From the NCBI RefSeq assembly GCF_000284295.1, contig NC_017093.1:2604001-2668000 (forward strand): a DNA stretch of 64,000 bases, written 5' to 3'. The first letter of the stretch is position 1, and every line of letters begins with the position of its first letter. A model generated the notes under the pieces. The model was not told where the DNA came from, ran no database searches, and saw only the letters and a list, made by a program, of their open reading frames with translations. Source of the stretch: Actinoplanes missouriensis 431 (GTDB lineage: Bacteria > Actinomycetota > Actinomycetes > Mycobacteriales > Micromonosporaceae). Both the position numbers and the translations under genes were made by a program. This document shows, in pieces, positions 60,016-64,000 of the stretch.

Positions 60016-61020
60016 ATGGCCGACACGTCCGCGCGAATCCTGCGCCTGCTGTCCCTGCTCCAAGCGCGCATCGAATGGGCCGGACCCGACCTCGCCGAGC
60101 GGCTCGGCGTGTCGCCGCGGACCCTGCGCCGCGACGTGGACACCCTGCGCGAGCTCGGCTATCCCGTCGACGCGGTCAAAGGCCCCGGCGGCGGTTACCG
60201 GCTCGGCGCCGGCGGGAAGCTGCCACCCCTGGTGCTCGACGACGACCAGGCCATCGCCATCGCCCTGGCCCTGCAGACCGCCCCGGCGACCGTGACCGGC
60301 ATCGACGACGCCGTCACGCGCGCTCTCACCACCCTGCGGCAGGTCATGCCCGCGCGGTTACGGGCGGCCAGCGAGGCGTTCGAGGTCACCAGCCTGCGCA
60401 ACTACTGGGAGTTCTCGGCGCCGCCGATCGACGTCGCCACCCTGCAGGCCGTCGGCTCGGCGATCCGCACCCGACGCACGCTGAGCTTCGACTACGCGGA
60501 CGACCAGCCCGGTTTCCGGCCGCCGACCGAGGTCGAACCACACCACCTCGTCGTCTGGGCCGGCCGGTGGTACCTCATCGCCCGGGACCGCGCTCGCCAC
60601 CACTGGCGGACGTACCGCGTCGACCGCGTCCGTCCCCGGATGCCCACCGGGGTGCTCTTCACCCCGCAGCCCCTCACCCGCGACGATTTGACCAGGCTCG
60701 TGGTCCAGAACCCCGACCGCGGCGACACCCCCGGCCGATGGCAGTGCGTCGGCACCGCGACACTGCACCTGCCCGCCGACGTGGTGGCGCGCTGGGCGCC
60801 CGGCGGATCCGTCGTCACCCCCGCCGGCCCGGACCGATGCCGGCTGACGATCGGCGGCTGGTCCTGGGCCGGCGTCGCCGGGCTGTTCATCACCTTCGAC
60901 ACCGACCTCGACGACGTGACGCCACCGGCGCTCGCCGACGCCTTCGCCGCCATCCACCACCGGCTCCGGCCGGTGAACGAAGATGGACGGGGTGAGAATC
61001 AGATCGGCGACCGTGGATGA
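60016..61020 (+). CDS. WYL domain transcriptional regulator (YafY-like)
   Basis: A 334-residue regulator. The N-terminal DeoR-type winged helix is RILRLLSLLQARIEWAGPDLAERLGVSPRTLRRDVDTLRELGY, and the WYL domain is in VEPHHLVVWAGRWYLIARDR (about residues 175-194). WYL proteins bind nucleotides or nucleic acid ligands and often control drug export or defence. It is divergent from the MFS gene. The last 38 bases overlap the GNAT gene. Confidence 0.9.
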   Translation: MADTSARILRLLSLLQARIEWAGPDLAERLGVSPRTLRRDVDTLRELGYPVDAVKGPGGGYRLGAGGKLPPLVLDDDQAIAIALALQTAPATVTGIDDAVTRALTTLRQVMPARLRAASEAFEVTSLRNYWEFSAPPIDVATLQAVGSAIRTRRTLSFDYADDQPGFRPPTEVEPHHLVVWAGRWYLIARDRARHHWRTYRVDRVRPRMPTGVLFTPQPLTRDDLTRLVVQNPDRGDTPGRWQCVGTATLHLPADVVARWAPGGSVVTPAGPDRCRLTIGGWSWAGVAGLFITFDTDLDDVTPPALADAFAAIHHRLRPVNEDGRGENQIGDRG

Positions 61021-61492
61021 CGCGGACATGCTTGCCGTCGTCCAGACACGGACCTCGCAGCAGGCGTACCGCGGGGTGATGCCCGACCACCACCTGGCCC
61101 GCCTCGATCCCGCCCGGCGCAGCCGGGTCTGGCGGCAGCTGATCGAGTCCGACGTGTTCCCCGCCGGGACGCTCGTGCTGGAACACGAGAGCGACGGCGT
61201 GGCCGGGTTCATCAACGTCGCCGCGCACCCCGATGGGGTGGGCGAGGTTCGCGCCGTCTACGTGCTGCCGGAGCACTGGGGGAGCGGCGCCGGCCGGCTG
61301 CTGATGGCGGCGGGCCTGCAGCGGCTCGCCGACGCCGGATACCGGGAGGTGGTCCTGTGGGTGCTCGAGGCCAACGAGCGGGCCCGGCGCTTCTACCAGG
61401 CCGGCGGCTGGTTCGCCGACGGCGCCACGAAGACCGACGACTCCCGGGGCACGCCCCTGGTCGCCGTCCGCTACCGCTACCGGCAACCGTGA
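60983..61492 (+). CDS. GNAT N-acetyltransferase
   Basis: A 169-residue acyltransferase. The acetyl-CoA loop is VLPEHWGSGAGRLLMAAGL (about residues 92-110), followed by the VLWVLEANERARRFYQAGGWFADG segment of the fold. It acetylates an amine or aminoglycoside-type substrate that is not determined. It overlaps the WYL gene by 38 bases and may be cotranscribed. GTG at 60992 is another start. Confidence 0.88.
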   Translation: MDGVRIRSATVDDADMLAVVQTRTSQQAYRGVMPDHHLARLDPARRSRVWRQLIESDVFPAGTLVLEHESDGVAGFINVAAHPDGVGEVRAVYVLPEHWGSGAGRLLMAAGLQRLADAGYREVVLWVLEANERARRFYQAGGWFADGATKTDDSRGTPLVAVRYRYRQP

Positions 61493-61520
61493 GCACGCGG
61501 CGGCCTCCCGCCCTCAGCGC

Positions 61521-61545
61521 CGACTGTGACGTAACGTCACAGTCG
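61521..61545. promoter_or_regulatory. 25-bp perfect palindrome upstream of alcohol dehydrogenase
   Basis: Arms CGACTGTGACGT / ACGTCACAGTCG around one A, ending 28 bases before the ATG. It overlaps the likely promoter, so it is a strong operator candidate. No regulator for it is in the window. Confidence 0.82.
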
Positions 61546-61573
61546 ACTGTCGTCCGGACCGGCGGGAGAGCCG

Positions 61574-62590
61574 ATGAGAAGCCTGGTGATCACCGCGCCG
61601 TTCCGTGCCGAGGTCGCGGAGGTGCCGGATCCGGTGCCGGGGGAGGGCCAGGTCGTCGTCGAGGTCTCCCACGCGGGTGTGTGCGGGACGGACCTGGAGA
61701 TCTTCTCCGGTCAGTTGCCGTACTTCGCCGACGGGACGGCGTCGTTCCCGATCCGCATCGGTCACGAGTGGTGCGGGCATGTCGTCGATGCCGGCTCCGG
61801 TGTCAACCCGGACTGGCACGGCGCGTTCGTCACCGGGGACACCCAGATCGGATGCGGCACCTGCCGGCACTGCCGTCGCGGGCAGCACAACATCTGCGCC
61901 GACCGGTGTGAGATCGGCATCCGTGGTGGCTGGCACGGCGCGCTCGCCGACCGCCTGCTCGTCCCTGAGCCGGCTCTCTTCCGGCTGCCGGCAGGGCTCC
62001 CACCGCCCGCCGCGGCGTTCGCCGAGCCGTCCGGCACCGCGGTACGGGCCGTCGCCGTCGCGGATGTCGAGGCAGGGCAGCGGGTCTGCGTGTGGGGACC
62101 GGGGACCATCGGGTTGCTCGTGCTGCAGGCCGCGCGGGCCCGGGGCGCGATCGTGGACGTGGTCGGCACCAGGCCTGAGCAGTTGGACCTCGCCCGGCGG
62201 CTGGGCGCCCACCGGACGTACACGCCGGACACCGCACCGGACGGCGAACATCTCGTGGTCGTGGACGCCACCGGGGCCGCGGGAGTGCCGGCCCGCACGA
62301 TCACACAGGTCGACGCTGGTGGGGTGGTCGTGCTCATCGGCGTACCCGGCAGCGCGGCTCTGTCGGATGCGCGCGACGTCGTCCTCAAGGACCTGCGGGT
62401 GATCGGCATCCTCGCCGGCTCCGCGGGGCTGGGCTCAGCGATCGATCTGATCGCCGGCGGCGAGATCACTCCGGAACCGTTGATCGGCGAGGTGATCCGG
62501 CTGGACGACGTGCCGCGATACCTGCTCGACAAGGGGGCCACCTATCCCAGCGGGGCGACGAAGACCCTGGTGAACCTGCGACTGGGCTAA
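61574..62590 (+). CDS. Zinc-dependent alcohol dehydrogenase
   Basis: A 338-residue MDR-family dehydrogenase. The catalytic Zn residues are in GVCGTD and GHEWCGHVV, the structural Zn site has four Cys in CGTCRHCRRGQHNIC, and the Rossmann motif is VWGPGTIGLLVLQAARA. It oxidises an alcohol or sugar alcohol with NAD(P). Substrate type is not set; the family includes sorbitol and inosamine dehydrogenases. Start has GGGAGAG 5 bases upstream. It converges with the radical SAM gene, stops overlapping by 2 bases. Confidence 0.9.
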   Translation: MRSLVITAPFRAEVAEVPDPVPGEGQVVVEVSHAGVCGTDLEIFSGQLPYFADGTASFPIRIGHEWCGHVVDAGSGVNPDWHGAFVTGDTQIGCGTCRHCRRGQHNICADRCEIGIRGGWHGALADRLLVPEPALFRLPAGLPPPAAAFAEPSGTAVRAVAVADVEAGQRVCVWGPGTIGLLVLQAARARGAIVDVVGTRPEQLDLARRLGAHRTYTPDTAPDGEHLVVVDATGAAGVPARTITQVDAGGVVVLIGVPGSAALSDARDVVLKDLRVIGILAGSAGLGSAIDLIAGGEITPEPLIGEVIRLDDVPRYLLDKGATYPSGATKTLVNLRLG

Positions 62591-64000
62591 CCGAGCGCCT
62601 CGGCCAGAGCGTCGTCGAAAGTGCGGAGCACCCGGGTACGCATGTCGCAACTCGTCTCTGTGATCTCGAACCGGCAGGGGTCTTCCTGACCGAACACCGA
62701 GGCACTGACCTGGATCCCGGCGTGCGGCCGACCGGTGTGCAGCGAGACACCCCAGGCCAGGACGTCCCTGGTGAAGGCGCAGGCATCCCTCGGCCCGCCG
62801 CCGATGTCTCGTTCCCGCAGCACCTGCGAGGAGCAGAAGCAGCCGTCGCGATCCGTCTCGATGATCGTTCCGTCGACCGAGACCGGCGACACCGCCTGTT
62901 TGAGCTGGGTGTCGTGCGGGATCTCTCGGCTGTGCCGGACCAGGTCGCGCATCGACCGCATGGTGTCGAGCGTGTGTCCGGCCCGGCGGGCCTCGTGGCC
63001 CGCGCGGACGAAGTCCGGCCACACCGACATGGCCTGGGTGGCGATCCATGCCCAGTACAGCTCCTGCGCGTTCAGCAGGTCACTACCCAGGGAGAAGTTG
63101 AACATGTCGAAGAGCGCCGGCTCGGTGTCGTCGGTGAGCAGCCCCTTCTCTCGGCAGATCCGGAAGTCCTGCGAACCGGGGATCGGGTAGAACGGATTGG
63201 TCATGAACGGCACGCCGCGCTCCAGCATGGTCGCCGAGTCGTACGCCATCTCGGCCATCTCCTGGCCGGGCAGTCCGACGATCAGTGACGCCGAGGCGGT
63301 CACCCCCTCGCTGCGGAACCACGACGCGCCCGCCTGCACCTTGTCGGCGGAGGTGAAACCTTTCTTGATCTGCCGGAGGCGGAACCCGCTGGTGGTCTCC
63401 AGGCCGAAGAAGAGCCGCTTGAATCCGGCCTCGGCCATGACGGCGGCGATTTCCCTGGTCATGCCGATGACGGTGATGCCGTTGGGCAGGAACAGCTCCA
63501 CGTCCATCTTCTCGGCGATCAGTGCGTGGCACAGGCTCAGGACACGATCCATGTCGAAGGTGAAGTTGTCGTCCTCGATGTGGAAGCCGCGAACACCGTA
63601 CGCCGCCACGGCGTGCCGGATCTCCTCCACGACGCTCTGCACACTCCGGGCGCGGAACGCCTTCCCGACGGTCGCATGGACCGTGCAGAACGAGCAGGAG
63701 AACGGGCAGCCGCGGCTGGTGATCAGGGTGCCGTTGCCGGCGTAGTCGGCGAAGTCCACCTGATCGAAAGCGGGCCAGGGCAGCCCGTCCAGGTCCTGGA
63801 TCCAGGATCGATTCGGCGTGATGTGCCGGCGATGCTCCCCGGCCGGGCAGTCGCAGTAGCCGTCACCGCACCGGAATCCGACACCGTCGAGGCCGGCCGG
63901 CTGTTCGCCCCCGGCCAGTGCCAGCAGCAGGCGGGGGAAGGTGCGCTCGGCTTCGCCGAGCACCACCAGGTCGGCTGCCGAGTGGGTCAGGCAGTGCTCC
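62587..64000 (-). CDS. Radical SAM protein, partial (N-terminus off window)
   Basis: At least 470 residues, open to the right edge. The 4Fe-4S motif is CPFSCSFC (CxxxCxxC) in SRGCPFSCSFCTV, followed by FHIEDDNFTFDMDRVLSLC and FFGLETTSGF, the second and third strands of the barrel. The segment near the edge (ADLVVLGEAERTFP) is the end of an upstream domain like those that bind cobalamin in class B methylases. A C-terminal region of about 200 residues, with DRDGCFCSS and Cys at several sites, follows. Product and substrate are not clear; it may modify a natural product or lipid. Confidence 0.85.
   Translation of the reverse strand, partial: EHCLTHSAADLVVLGEAERTFPRLLLALAGGEQPAGLDGVGFRCGDGYCDCPAGEHRRHITPNRSWIQDLDGLPWPAFDQVDFADYAGNGTLITSRGCPFSCSFCTVHATVGKAFRARSVQSVVEEIRHAVAAYGVRGFHIEDDNFTFDMDRVLSLCHALIAEKMDVELFLPNGITVIGMTREIAAVMAEAGFKRLFFGLETTSGFRLRQIKKGFTSADKVQAGASWFRSEGVTASASLIVGLPGQEMAEMAYDSATMLERGVPFMTNPFYPIPGSQDFRICREKGLLTDDTEPALFDMFNFSLGSDLLNAQELYWAWIATQAMSVWPDFVRAGHEARRAGHTLDTMRSMRDLVRHSREIPHDTQLKQAVSPVSVDGTIIETDRDGCFCSSQVLRERDIGGGPRDACAFTRDVLAWGVSLHTGRPHAGIQVSASVFGQEDPCRFEITETSCDMRTRVLRTFDDALAEALG

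Noticed and set aside
1..64000. tRNA, rRNA or prophage genes
   Set aside because: No T-loop-like GGTTCGAATCC with acceptor pairing, no rRNA motifs and no integrase, portal or terminase genes were seen by eye.

Overview
The window is a GC-rich chromosomal segment from an actinomycete. Most ORFs show the strong third-position G/C bias of that group, GTG starts are frequent, and many neighbouring genes overlap by 4 bases (ATGA or GTGA). The gene content (many secreted multidomain carbohydrate enzymes, a SigE-type sigma factor, a dodecin, an actinobacterial ars cluster with ArsO, MFS drug pumps) fits Actinoplanes or a related member of the Micromonosporaceae. That placement is inference; no rRNA or tRNA gene is visible to confirm it.

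Layout. 0-4.4 kb: the end of a membrane-protein gene, a molybdate importer (modABC) and an upstream FAD/NAD(P)-binding protein on the minus strand. 4.7-9 kb: a secreted GH127-type enzyme with a LamG domain inside its catalytic fold, a lipoprotein and an SRPBCC protein. 9-14 kb: a cyclase-like hydrolase coupled to a frameshifted ThDP enzyme, a SigE-family sigma factor, and an FMN alpha-hydroxyacid oxidase coupled to dodecin. 14-19.4 kb: an XRE/cupin repressor divergent from an MFS pump across nested palindromes, a hybrid histidine kinase and a small secreted protein. 19.4-22.9 kb: a FecCD-type ABC importer whose ATPase has a His/Glu-rich tail, fused translationally to a methyltransferase and preceded by a 27-bp palindrome. 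23-28 kb: an FUSC-type membrane protein, a flavodoxin, a repeat-rich intergenic region, a GMC oxidoreductase and an alpha/beta hydrolase.

28.4-32.9 kb: two overlapping genes for large secreted sugar-active proteins, a PQQ-type sugar dehydrogenase and a ThuA/3-keto-disaccharide hydrolase protein, sharing a duplicated ricin-type lectin tail. 32.9-36.7 kb: an arsenic-resistance locus (arsC, aquaporin, arsR, divergent arsO) whose MFS gene is broken. 38-43 kb: pectate lyase, inositol monophosphatase-like enzyme, a MarR/quinone-reductase pair and a secreted Ig-repeat protein. 43-47 kb: a TetR-flavodoxin-nitronate monooxygenase cassette bracketed by two reciprocally decayed copies of the same sequence. 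46.9-64 kb: a beta-helix-like membrane protein, a sulfotransferase, an SRPBCC-EVE-MarR operon, GrpB, a membrane CHASE3-like/receiver/Hpt protein with no kinase domain, a decayed MOSC gene, small regulators, a WYL regulator divergent from an MFS pump, and a Zn alcohol dehydrogenase convergent with a radical SAM gene that runs off the right edge.

No CRISPR array, prophage, transposase or complete biosynthetic gene cluster was seen. The observations most worth follow-up are the kinase-less phosphorelay protein (53.7 kb), the metal-like ABC importer with methyltransferase and palindromic operator (19.4-23 kb), the duplicated segment around the oxidoreductase cassette (43-46.7 kb), and the paired lectin-tailed sugar-oxidation proteins (28-33 kb).
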